Shown here in pieces: positions 16,962-24,635 of a stretch of DNA of 64,000 nt. A model generated the notes under the pieces. That model saw only the letters and a program-made list of their open reading frames with translations. It searched no databases and was not told where the DNA came from. The first letter of the stretch is position 1, and each line of letters opens with the position of its first letter. The stretch is from Planotetraspora kaengkrachanensis (GTDB lineage Bacteria > Actinomycetota > Actinomycetes > Streptosporangiales > Streptosporangiaceae), in contig NZ_BONV01000014.1 in assembly GCF_016862895.1 (NCBI RefSeq), forward strand, positions 62,001-126,000. Direction: 5' to 3'. The translations under genes were made by a program, and so were the position numbers.

Positions 16962-17491
16962 CAGGCCACCCCTCCGTACACGGGGTCGTCCGGATGCTTG
17001 CCGCCGCGTACGAGCACGGCCGGGTCGGGGGCGAGCATGCCGAAGATCCACGTCTCGCTGGCGGGTGCGTCGTGGTTCCACTCCCACACGAGCGTGCGGT
17101 GGGCGATGCCCCACCGGTCCTCGCGCCGTTCGAACCTGTCGATGATGCGGGCGCCGACGAACGAGTGGCCGGGGCCGTCCGGAGTGCGCACCCGCGTGAA
17201 CGTCGTCACGTACGACTCGGCCTGGGCGATGTCCGGGTCGTCGCCCAGGTCGATCAGCACGTTGGTCATGCAGTGCATGGTCCGGCCCCGCGGGTGGGTC
17301 ACCACCGGGGCGACGCTCGCGACGTAGTCGGCGGCGCTTCCGCTGAAAACGCCGCCGTGGTCCTCGGTCGCCCCGGGGAGGTAACAGGCGGCGACGCCCT
17401 CGATGTCACCCCGGTCGACCGCGCGCAGATAGCGCGCCAGCACCTCGTAGATGTCCTGTTTGTCGAGCAGCTCCCGCAACCGGTCCGGCAT
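16961..17491 (-). CDS. SnoaL-like / NTF2-fold protein
   Basis: The 176-aa protein has the NTF2-like N-terminal helix LLDKQDIYEVLARYLRAVDRGD followed by CYLPGATEDHGG and MHCMTNVLIDLG. This is the pattern of SnoaL_4-type proteins found in aromatic and polycyclic catabolic clusters. ATG at 17491 follows GAGGAGG by six nt. It is first in the five-gene operon. Members act as small hydrolases, cyclases or dehydratases; no specific activity can be assigned. Copy 4 of the regulon motif lies about 85 bp upstream. Confidence 0.72.
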   Translation of the reverse strand: MPDRLRELLDKQDIYEVLARYLRAVDRGDIEGVAACYLPGATEDHGGVFSGSAADYVASVAPVVTHPRGRTMHCMTNVLIDLGDDPDIAQAESYVTTFTRVRTPDGPGHSFVGARIIDRFERREDRWGIAHRTLVWEWNHDAPASETWIFGMLAPDPAVLVRGGKHPDDPVYGGVA

Positions 17492-17573
17492 GCCCGGCCT
17501 CCTCACCGTCTCCGCCTCACGATGTGGCCGTCTCTTCGTCCGGGGGAGCGGCCGACGGGACGGGCCCGGCATC

Positions 17574-17592
17574 ACGCTACAACTAAGAGAGT
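17574..17592 (-). promoter_or_regulatory. Shared 19-bp regulon motif, copy 4
   Basis: On the minus strand this reads ACTCTCTTAGTTGTAGCGT, keeping the invariant ACTCT and TGTAG blocks. It lies about 85 bp upstream of the SnoaL-SDR-VOC-dehydrogenase-ligase operon. Confidence 0.55.
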
Positions 17593-17653
17593 TACACGGG
17601 CCAGGGCCGATCGCGGACGAGTTTCGGGCGGGCAACGACCCGTTGACGCATTC

Positions 17654-17672
17654 ACTCTGTCTGCTGTAGTAA
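17654..17672 (+). promoter_or_regulatory. Shared 19-bp regulon motif, copy 3, overlapping a -10 element
   Basis: ACTCTGTCTGCTGTAGTAA sits between TTGACG and TAGTAA, as in copy 2. It precedes the second ligase gene by about 125 bp. Fifteen of 19 bases match copy 2. Confidence 0.58.
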
Positions 17673-17795
17673 CGCTGTGACCGGCAACACAGTGCCGGCA
17701 GCCGTACGGAACTCACAGGGGAGCGACGTCGGGATGCACAGAACGCGCAGAGGCACTGCCGCGACGGCGAGCGCCGGCGTCAGAGGGGGCCACCG

Positions 17796-19472
17796 GTGAC
17801 CCGGGGACTGCACACGCCGGAGCGGGTCGAGGAGTACACCCGCCTGGGCTGGTGGAGCGACGAGACGATGGACGGCCTGTTCCGCGTCCGGGTCGGCGCG
17901 GAGCCCGACCGGCTCGCCCTCGTCGACCCGCGCAACAAGGACGACCTGCTCGGTCTCCCGCCGCGGCGGCTCACCTGGCGGGAGCTCGAATCCGAGGTGA
18001 ACCGCCTCGCCGCCGTCCTCCTGCGACACGGGCTCGGCGCGGGCGACGTCATCGGCGTGCAACTCCCCAACACCGTCGAACTGGTCACCGTCTACCTGGC
18101 GTGCTGGCGTCTCGGGATGGTGGTCTCGCCGCTGCCGGTGCAGTACCGCGAGCACGAGGTCACCGAGCTGGGAGCCCTCGCCGGGTTCGCGGCGTTCGTC
18201 ACCGTCGCGGCGTTCGGCGAGCGCCGCCCGGCCGACGAGGTCCGCGCCGCTCTGCCCGGCCTGGACACCGTCCTCGCGTACGGCGAGGCGCTGGACGCCG
18301 AGCTGGCCGGGACGGACCCCGGCGAGGCGCGCCGGCTCGTCGAGGACCACGCGGCCGCGCATCCGGCGGACCCGAACGACTGCGTCACCATCTGCTGGAC
18401 GTCGGGGACGGAGAGCACGCCAAAGGGCGTGCCGCGCACCCACTACGACTGGCTGGCGATGAGCTGGGCCACAGTGGACGCACCCCGGCTCACCGGCGAC
18501 GACGTGCTGCTCAATCCGTTCCCCATGGTGAACATGGCGGGGATCAACGGGATGTTCCTGCCGTGGCTGCGGGTGGGCGGCGTGCTGGTCCAGCATCATC
18601 CGTTCGACCTGCCCACCTTCCTGGCGCAGATCGCCGAGGAACGCGCGACGTACACCGTGGCGCCGCCGGCCCTGCTGTCGCTGCTGCTGGCGCGCACGGA
18701 CCTGCTGGCCCGGGCCGACGTCTCCTCGCTCCGCCTGATCGGGTCCGGCTCCGCGCCGCTGCCGCCCTCGATGGTGAAGGGCTGGCAGGACGTCCACGGG
18801 ATCGGCATCGTGAACTTCTTCGGCTCGAACGAGGGGATCGCGCTGCTGACCGACCCCCACGACGTGCCCGACCCCGAGCAGCGCGCCCGCTACTTCCCCC
18901 GGTACGGCGCGCCGGGCGTGACGTGGAGTTCGCGGATCGCCCGCCAGGTGTCGGTCAGGCTCGTCGACCCGGACACCGGCGAGGAGGTCACCGAGCCGGG
19001 CCGCCCCGGGGAGCTGCGGCTCAAGGGCCCGACGGTCTTCGCCGGCTACCTGAAGGGCGAGCGCCTGCCCGACCCGTTCGACGAGCAGGGCTACCTGAGG
19101 ACCGGTGACGTCTTCGTCATCGACGGAGAGCGCGGGGAGTTCCTCCGGTACGTCGACAGGGCCAAGGACCTCATCATCCGCGGCGGCATGAACATCGCCC
19201 CCGCGGAGATCGAGGGACTGCTCTCGGGCCATCCAGGGGTCGCGGACGTCGCGGTCGTCGGGTATCCGGACGAGGTGCTCGGGGAGCGGGTCTGCGCGGT
19301 CGTCGTGCCGAAGGAAGGCGCCGAGGTCACCCTCGACGACCTGCTCGGGCACCTGCGCGCGGCCAGGATCGCCTCCTACAAGCTGCCCGAACGGCTGGAG
19401 GTGCGGGCCGTGCTGCCGCGCAACCCGGTCGGGAAGGTCCTCAAGCGCGAACTCCGCCGTGAGATCGCCTGA
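17796..19472 (+). CDS. Class I adenylate-forming enzyme (AMP-dependent synthetase/ligase)
   Basis: The 558-aa ligase has a P-loop CWTSGTESTPKGVPRTHYDW (about 205-224; TES replaces the common TTG). A5 is NFFGSNEG, the hinge Asp lies in GYLRTGDVFVID and YVDRAKDLIIRGGMNI, and the C-terminal Lys in PRNPVGKVLKRE. It should form an acyl-CoA from an aromatic or long-chain acid. GTG at 17796 follows AGGGGG. This second ligase is not similar in detail to the one at 12744-14345, so two acids are probably activated. It leads a short operon with the epoxide-hydrolase-like gene and carries the cluster regulon motif. Confidence 0.9.
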   Translation: MTRGLHTPERVEEYTRLGWWSDETMDGLFRVRVGAEPDRLALVDPRNKDDLLGLPPRRLTWRELESEVNRLAAVLLRHGLGAGDVIGVQLPNTVELVTVYLACWRLGMVVSPLPVQYREHEVTELGALAGFAAFVTVAAFGERRPADEVRAALPGLDTVLAYGEALDAELAGTDPGEARRLVEDHAAAHPADPNDCVTICWTSGTESTPKGVPRTHYDWLAMSWATVDAPRLTGDDVLLNPFPMVNMAGINGMFLPWLRVGGVLVQHHPFDLPTFLAQIAEERATYTVAPPALLSLLLARTDLLARADVSSLRLIGSGSAPLPPSMVKGWQDVHGIGIVNFFGSNEGIALLTDPHDVPDPEQRARYFPRYGAPGVTWSSRIARQVSVRLVDPDTGEEVTEPGRPGELRLKGPTVFAGYLKGERLPDPFDEQGYLRTGDVFVIDGERGEFLRYVDRAKDLIIRGGMNIAPAEIEGLLSGHPGVADVAVVGYPDEVLGERVCAVVVPKEGAEVTLDDLLGHLRAARIASYKLPERLEVRAVLPRNPVGKVLKRELRREIA

Positions 19473-19501
19473 CACCCCCCACACACAGCGGAGGAGACGA
19501 G

Positions 19502-19897
19502 ATGGACGACGCCGCGCGCCTGCAGGTGGCCCGCGACATGGTCGAGGCGTGGAACACCATGGACTGGGAGCGGGTCGTGGAGCTCTTCGCCCCGGACGGC
19601 GTGCTCCACAGCGTGATGCAGGACCCCATCGTCGGCCATGACGCGATCCGTGCGCGACTGGCCGCGCTCACGGACGGGCTCGAGCGGATCACGCTGGAGA
19701 TCAAGGCGATGGGCGTCGTCGACGGCCGCGTCTTCATCGAACGGCGGGACGTGTTCGACCTGAAGGGCCATCACGGCGAGGTGCCCGCCGTCGGCGTGCT
19801 GTCCGTTGAGGACGGACACGTGACCGAGTGGCTGGAGTACTACGACCGGCCCACGCTGCTGCGCGGCATGGGGCTGACCGCCGACTTCGCGCACTGA
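19502..19897 (+). CDS. Limonene-1,2-epoxide-hydrolase-like / SnoaL-fold protein
   Basis: The 131-aa protein is about the length of LEH-type enzymes. EAWNTMDWERVVELFAPDGV opens the fold. FIERRDVFDL carries the Arg-x-Asp pair that matches the catalytic R/D dyad of limonene epoxide hydrolase. VTEWLEYYD ends the domain with Glu where LEH commonly has Asp. An epoxide or steroid-isomerase-like activity is plausible. GGAGGAGACGAG precedes the ATG, and the gene follows the ligase by 29 nt. It is the last high-GC gene before the A/T-richer island. Confidence 0.75.
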   Translation: MDDAARLQVARDMVEAWNTMDWERVVELFAPDGVLHSVMQDPIVGHDAIRARLAALTDGLERITLEIKAMGVVDGRVFIERRDVFDLKGHHGEVPAVGVLSVEDGHVTEWLEYYDRPTLLRGMGLTADFAH

Positions 19898-20003
19898 TGG
19901 CTGCTCGACACACCTCTGCCCCGTTGCTTCGCACGGCAGGCCGCCCGTAATTCTCGATTGCTCCAGCTCCGCTACTTGGCCTTGTTCATGGGAAGGTCAA
20001 GCC

Positions 20004-20570
20004 ATGTTTCGCCGAATCCTCACTGCCCTGGCACAGCCACATTCGAACCCGCACCTTTCGGCAGAGGAAGATGCCTGCGCTTACGGAGCACAACTCCTCA
20101 GTGAAGCGCGAGAGGAACTGAACAGAGCGGACGCCAAGGCCCAAGTGCTACTAGGAATCGTCGGCCTCGGACTTGGCGCCACCGCAGGTGGACTGTTCGC
20201 CGGCAGTTGGTCGCCCTTCTCACTCTCGAACGAAGTCGAGTGGCTGTGGTGGATCGGCTCTGGTGCAGCGCTCTTGGCGCTTCTGTGCCTAGCGGGCGCC
20301 GTCTATCCGCGCACGAGGAGATGGGGCGCCGTGAACCATGGAACCGTGACCTACTGGGCGGACATCTCACTACATGACACGACCGAGGAAATCGCCGAAG
20401 CACTCCGGAGATCACGTACGCGGGACCTCGCGAGGGTGTCTGATCAACTCCGTCTGGTGTCGGGTATCGTCCGGCGCAAGTACCGCCTCGTCCGGTGGGG
20501 CTTCTGGCTGCTATTGCTCGCACTGGTGGCGACGCTCATGGCTGTATCGATCAACAACCTGATCCGCTGA
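20004..20570 (+). CDS. Pycsar-type transmembrane effector (PycTM/DUF5706 family)
   Basis: The 188-aa protein shows the PycTM layout. An N-terminal helix (LLSEAREELNRADAKAQVLL, about 31-50) ends in the family motif RADAKA at 41-46. TM1 is at about 47-67, TM2 at 80-101, a soluble helical segment with TTEEIAEALRRSRTRDLARVS at 126-147, and TM3 at 166-186. In Pycsar anti-phage systems such proteins sense cyclic pyrimidine nucleotides and damage the membrane. ATG at 20004 has GGAAGG seven nt upstream. A nucleotide-cyclase-like gene follows on the same strand after 191 bp, as expected for an effector/cyclase pair. It is less GC-rich than the genes to its left. Confidence 0.8.
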   Translation: MFRRILTALAQPHSNPHLSAEEDACAYGAQLLSEAREELNRADAKAQVLLGIVGLGLGATAGGLFAGSWSPFSLSNEVEWLWWIGSGAALLALLCLAGAVYPRTRRWGAVNHGTVTYWADISLHDTTEEIAEALRRSRTRDLARVSDQLRLVSGIVRRKYRLVRWGFWLLLLALVATLMAVSINNLIR

Positions 20571-20637
20571 CCTGGCGTTCGACAACGGATCGAGGTTCGG
20601 GCAAAGGGGACAAACGCTCAATTATCCTCTCTGTGAG

Positions 20638-20666
20638 TTGTCAAAGCGTGGCAATCAACGTATGGA
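20638..20666 (+). promoter_or_regulatory. Candidate promoter of the cyclase-NTPase operon
   Basis: TTGTCA (20638-20643) and TATGGA (20661-20666) are spaced by exactly 17 bp in an A/T-rich stretch, 96 bp before the GTG of the cyclase gene. This would let the cyclase operon be expressed apart from the effector gene. The rest of the 20571-20761 gap shows no clear terminator. Confidence 0.45.
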
Positions 20667-20761
20667 TAAGCCTATGAGCAGGCGTCCACGACCGACTCTT
20701 TACGCTTCGACTCTCGACGGGGTCGACACCAGCGTTCTACGGCTACGGCGAGGGGCAGCGC

Positions 20762-21598
20762 GTGAATCAGATACCAGTAGACGTCTCCAGACGACGACTT
20801 CCGCCATATCGTGGATTAGTCGCCGTGGACTGTGTCAAATTCAGTAAGAATCGTAGCGTCCACCTGCCCGATCTAAGCGCCGCCATACCCGAAATACTGC
20901 AAATTGCGCTAACCCGGTGCGGACTGCCCCAGGTCTGGGAGCAACGAAAATTCCCCCAGACCACAGGGGATGGATATATCTTCGGGACCAAAACGAAATA
21001 CGTTCCAGACTTGGTTGATCAATTAGTACCGCGTCTACAGGACGTGCTCCATGAGCTAGCCCCGAACCTGCGCGCCAGGGAACGTAACCTTGATCTGCGA
21101 CTACGGGTCAGCATTCATATCGGTCCCGTACATGATGAAGGTGATGCACTACGGGACCGAATCAGTGAGCCGACTATATATGTATGCAGATTGCTGGATT
21201 CCGCACCACTTAGGGAGGCGTTAAGGCGGAGCCAGCCCGACGTGACTCTGGTCGGTGCGATTATCTCTCAGCGCGTCTACGAGGATGTCGTGCAGGGTGG
21301 ATACACCCAACTGCACGAAACGGAATTCGAACCTGTCACCGCAGAAGTCCACGATAAAGGCTTCGCTCAATCGGCGTGGTTATACGTACCGCGCCGCTCT
21401 CATCACGCCACAGACTCAGAACCAGTCCGGCGAACCACGGCACAAAAGTCATCTGAGCCGACACCGGCCGCCACGTCAGCTGTTTTTCATGGCAACGTGG
21501 GGCAGAATATCACTGCTAATCAGATTAGCGACGGAGTCCATCTCGATCTCCCAGAATGGTTCTTTGACTCTCGTCGATCGAAGGAGCAGGAGTCGTGA
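20762..21598 (+). CDS. Class III nucleotide cyclase-like protein (Pycsar-like)
   Basis: The 278-aa protein carries class III cyclase landmarks in order. AVDCVKFS with metal Asp23 is in strand 1, TTGDGYIFG with Asp70 is the GDG hairpin, and LRLRVSIHIGPV (112-123) is the central strand. PTIYVCRLLDSAPLREAL follows, where the Arg aligns with the transition-state Arg of cyclases but the usual Asn is not evident. A C-terminal stretch FHGNVGQNITANQI (about 244-257) is a separate Gly/Asn beta-type motif. It would make a cyclic nucleotide that activates the upstream effector. GTG at 20762 has GAGGGG six nt upstream. Leu19 and several other Leu codons are TTA. The stop overlaps the next start (GTGA). 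Base specificity is unknown. Confidence 0.72.
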   Translation: MNQIPVDVSRRRLPPYRGLVAVDCVKFSKNRSVHLPDLSAAIPEILQIALTRCGLPQVWEQRKFPQTTGDGYIFGTKTKYVPDLVDQLVPRLQDVLHELAPNLRARERNLDLRLRVSIHIGPVHDEGDALRDRISEPTIYVCRLLDSAPLREALRRSQPDVTLVGAIISQRVYEDVVQGGYTQLHETEFEPVTAEVHDKGFAQSAWLYVPRRSHHATDSEPVRRTTAQKSSEPTPAATSAVFHGNVGQNITANQISDGVHLDLPEWFFDSRRSKEQES

Positions 21599-23697
21599 TA
21601 GATGCTGACGCACCTTCCGCATCGGAGGACGCACGCGAGCCTGAGACAGTATCGGATCCCGAAGTAGCCGAAACTGAGAGAAGAAAGGACGGAGACACCC
21701 CTGATGATGAGCGTCATGAGTCTGACTTAGCGCCGGAAGAACCCTTGCTCTCGAAGGCAATCTTTCGGGAAGCTATAGGAGCCGCTTTTGTCGGCTCTCG
21801 CATCGACAATGTAAACCTGGGCGAGGCGCGAAAGAACGTCGCGACTCGAGTGCTACATGCCGATGTTCTGCAGGAAATGAGTGATACTTACGTTCGCATA
21901 GACCGGAACGGTTCGGACAAGGCAAGTGAGGTAGAGAATCTCCTCCGCAGAAATAGATTTGTCGTCCTTTCTGGAGATGCAGGGACTGGTCGACTCATAA
22001 CTGCAGTTAACGCAATACAAGCCACGCATCTACATCCCGTACAAATCATTCTCGATCAAGACGCTCTCGATCGATCTTTAATCGCCAAGAATGGACAAGG
22101 CCATCTAATAGATCTTGGTGAGATTGAGGATGGAGCTGTTTCGAAGCTTTCTAAAGTGCTCCGAGACTACGTAGCACGCATAAGGGCCGCTTCATCCTGC
22201 CTTGTCGTTATTGCGACGCCTCGGGAATGTCGTCTTCTCGATCCCGATGATGATGCGGTGGTGCCAATGATCGGGCCAAGCGCACAGTCGGTATTGCGAT
22301 CCCACCTTACATGCGCCGTCTCAAGGTGGTATGCAGATCAATTTTCCGACCACCCAAAAGTGAAGGAGGCCCTTCAGGGAGTCACCACACGAGAGGCCGT
22401 ACGTCTCGCCATTCTGGCCAAGAAAAAGGCAATAAGGACCGATCGTATACCTCTAGAAGTGATCGAAGAGGTCCTTGCTGAATTTTCTGACCGGGCAAGC
22501 GCTGATCTGAGAAACGCGTTCAATGATTCTAATGCTAGAAAATCCGATTATGATCGGGCGCTGCTGCTTGCTGTGGCAGCCTTAGAAGGAGCGCGGGTAG
22601 ATGCCGTGTTCTCCGCTACGGAACGGCTAGTCGAGCTGCTAGAAATTGAAATCTATCCTGGTCGTGGTCAGTTTGGCTCAGGCGTATCTGAGTTACTTGC
22701 CTCAATCGATGCAGAGCTAATCGACGACACAATTCGTTTTCGTAGATCCGATTACGCCATGCCTGTTCTCGACTACATTTGGAAAGACCACGTCTATTTG
22801 CGCAAGCATCTGTACTCATGGCTCGTCGCCTTGGGTGCCGATATCGATAATGACCAGATAGGAACCGTGCTACTGAACCTGGCAGAGTCTCATGGCTCCC
22901 CAGATTTGATAGTAAATGCTGTAACGAATTGGGCGGGCAAGCGGTCGAGTCGAGTACGAGCCGTACAGCTCCTAGATAATGCGGCGTTGAGTACTGAGGT
23001 GGGGCGGAGCATTCGACATTCTTTATATGTGTGGTCAATCGCACCGTCAACACCCGAGGAAGTCCAGGTTGCAGTTGCAGAGGTCTGCGGCGGGCGACTG
23101 GGGATATTTTTCCCAGGTATAGCATTGACGCGGTTACGGCACCTAGCAGGTCGTGACTCTCTCAAAGTCAGAGGAACTGTGTGCGCAGCCCTCGCCGAAC
23201 TAGGAAGACATGACGATCTACGTGAGCCTGTCCTTTGGGAGGTTGTGGATTGGACCAGAAGTGCGCTTGACCGTCAAACAACGGGAGCTCTTGCCTTCGC
23301 TACTCTGGCTAGTATTCGCACAGATGACGGATTTGTACTTATTCCCGACTCATCTACAAACGAGGATTTCATCGATCTACTCGCTCAGGGGTGGCGAGCC
23401 ACGCTTCGGAACTCGGACACTGTGGCTGGCGCTTCCGATATCGCAACTGCATGGATAGAGTCCGCAGCCCAAGCTCAAGCGTCAAATAGCGTTATCGTTG
23501 AAATCTTCGCGATGGCATGCAAGAGCAGTTATGATGTCGGGATTATTGTTCCTCTCGTCCGGCGGTGGGCGCTCGAGTTTAACCAACCGTCGGAGCTTCC
23601 TCGCGAGCTAATTTACGATGCGCTGCTTGTCAAATTAGGCGAGCTGCGACCTGGCCTATGGAGCCGGCTGTCGCGCGATGTATATCGGGAAATGTAG
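21595..23697 (+). CDS. Large P-loop NTPase-like (STAND-like) protein in the defence island
   Basis: This 700-aa protein is not assignable to a named family. Residues 1-50 are acidic and low-complexity. A conserved-looking segment with GSRIDNVNLGEARKNVATRV (68-87) precedes a nucleotide-binding region. VVLSGDAGTGRLITAVNAI (123-141) is a Walker-A-like loop with Arg in place of the usual Lys, and SCLVVIATPRECRLL is the likely Walker-B strand region without the usual acidic pair. The C-terminal 400 residues are helical and repeat-like (for example VRGTVCAALAELGRHDDLREPVLW), like a HEAT/TPR sensor arm. It is coupled by a 4-nt overlap to the cyclase. TTA codons occur at 21727 and 22078. It may sense phage or scaffold the signalling complex. 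Confidence 0.7.
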   Translation: MIDADAPSASEDAREPETVSDPEVAETERRKDGDTPDDERHESDLAPEEPLLSKAIFREAIGAAFVGSRIDNVNLGEARKNVATRVLHADVLQEMSDTYVRIDRNGSDKASEVENLLRRNRFVVLSGDAGTGRLITAVNAIQATHLHPVQIILDQDALDRSLIAKNGQGHLIDLGEIEDGAVSKLSKVLRDYVARIRAASSCLVVIATPRECRLLDPDDDAVVPMIGPSAQSVLRSHLTCAVSRWYADQFSDHPKVKEALQGVTTREAVRLAILAKKKAIRTDRIPLEVIEEVLAEFSDRASADLRNAFNDSNARKSDYDRALLLAVAALEGARVDAVFSATERLVELLEIEIYPGRGQFGSGVSELLASIDAELIDDTIRFRRSDYAMPVLDYIWKDHVYLRKHLYSWLVALGADIDNDQIGTVLLNLAESHGSPDLIVNAVTNWAGKRSSRVRAVQLLDNAALSTEVGRSIRHSLYVWSIAPSTPEEVQVAVAEVCGGRLGIFFPGIALTRLRHLAGRDSLKVRGTVCAALAELGRHDDLREPVLWEVVDWTRSALDRQTTGALAFATLASIRTDDGFVLIPDSSTNEDFIDLLAQGWRATLRNSDTVAGASDIATAWIESAAQAQASNSVIVEIFAMACKSSYDVGIIVPLVRRWALEFNQPSELPRELIYDALLVKLGELRPGLWSRLSRDVYREM

Positions 23698-23704
23698 GAG
23701 GGCT

Positions 23705-24493
23705 ATGGGCCTGTTGGCGTGGATCAAAAGGCTGCTGATTCCGACATACGAGAGAACTTCCCTGCACTATCGTCATCAGACCAGCTTCACTGTACGCTCC
23801 CTCCCAAGTTCTTTGCCGAAAGCCTATTTTGAGGCTTCATTTGATCTTACATGGACGATAGCGGCTGACAGCCAGCCTCCAAGTATAGAGGAGACATACA
23901 AGGTAAACCGTCGCATTCGCGATATTCTGGAGCGCGTGACCAGCGGATTCTCAGTCCATTCGGTAGAGGAAGTGCAGGGCGAGGTTGAGATGGCCGTTTA
24001 TAGAAATTCGCCCGGCATTGATCATCGTTTGGCGTCTGTGCAGGTTAAGCTTTGGGTAGACGAGAAGACGAAAACCTACGCCGAAGAATTCGAGAAGGTG
24101 TTGCGCGATAATGCATTAACTGAAGCGGTTTTTGAGATGAAGGCGCGTCAAGCGCGCTACGTACGCGATCATCTTCTCTCTGACGCTCAAATCGCTCGAC
24201 TATGGTGGTTGGACGGAAGAGCCGATAAACTGCCAGAACTGCTCAAGATGGGTAGTAATTTTGAGCAAGTTGTTGGATTGATTCATGATGGTATGGGATC
24301 GATCCCTGCTCCAGGGGAAGCCCTGATGATCGAGCGTATCGCTGAGCTAATAAAGGACTTCCTTGGGCCCTTAAGCGCTCAACATAGGGAGATTTTACTC
24401 AGCCAGCTGGGGCACTTTTTCAACGGCTATGAGCGCGAGGATCTTGCCAATAGCTTGAGCAGTCTGAATGGTAATTCCGCGGACACTAATTAG
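23705..24493 (+). CDS. Unrecognised partner protein of the defence island (possibly SPFH/band-7-like)
   Basis: The 262-aa protein starts at ATG 23705 (AGGAGG close upstream), 7 nt after the NTPase stop; an ATG at 23678 would overlap that gene. N-terminal MGLLAWIKRLL is amphipathic. A beta-rich half (YFEASFDLTWTIA, then VQVKLWVDEKT) is followed by a long helix ending in LLSDAQIARLWWLDGRADKLPELL (about 156-179). The strand-then-helix plan recalls SPFH/band-7 proteins of actinobacteria, but I cannot confirm it. The last 40 residues are Ser/Asn-rich. Operon position suggests it works with the NTPase and cyclase, perhaps at the membrane. Confidence 0.6.
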   Translation: MGLLAWIKRLLIPTYERTSLHYRHQTSFTVRSLPSSLPKAYFEASFDLTWTIAADSQPPSIEETYKVNRRIRDILERVTSGFSVHSVEEVQGEVEMAVYRNSPGIDHRLASVQVKLWVDEKTKTYAEEFEKVLRDNALTEAVFEMKARQARYVRDHLLSDAQIARLWWLDGRADKLPELLKMGSNFEQVVGLIHDGMGSIPAPGEALMIERIAELIKDFLGPLSAQHREILLSQLGHFFNGYEREDLANSLSSLNGNSADTN

Positions 24494-24635
24494 GATTTGA
24501 CCGGACAGTGCTGTGGGCGCAACGGTCTTATACAGGGTTGACCCCCCCACAGAGTCAGCTTCCCTGCTTCGCAGTTCTCCGGGGCAGGCTCTTCGGGAGG
24601 GACGGCGGTGGACCCGATGGAGTAGGGGGGTACTC

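Larger units (their letters stand above)
17492..17795. other. Divergent intergenic region with two regulon motifs
   Basis: These 304 bases separate the minus-strand SnoaL operon from the plus-strand ligase gene. I see no convincing ORF on either strand. The region holds motif copies 3 and 4 in opposite orientation and a promoter-like TTGACG (17643-17648) with TAGTAA (17667-17672). An A/T-richer stretch around 17575-17600 is consistent with promoters firing both ways. Confidence 0.6.

Noticed and set aside
20638-20847. Short plus-strand ORF upstream of the cyclase gene
   Set aside because: It overlaps the cyclase start in another frame, has no ribosome binding site and a random-looking composition; the segment contains the likely promoter instead.
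19925-24573. TGCTTCGCA at 19925-19933 and 24565-24573 as attachment-site repeats flanking the island
   Set aside because: Nine matching bases can occur by chance at this distance, no integrase or tRNA gene is nearby, and no further flanking identity is seen.
24494-24635. Right boundary of the island searched for a terminator or inverted repeat
   Set aside because: CTGTGGG and CCCACAG can pair but with a loop of more than 20 nt and no U-rich tract; too weak to call.
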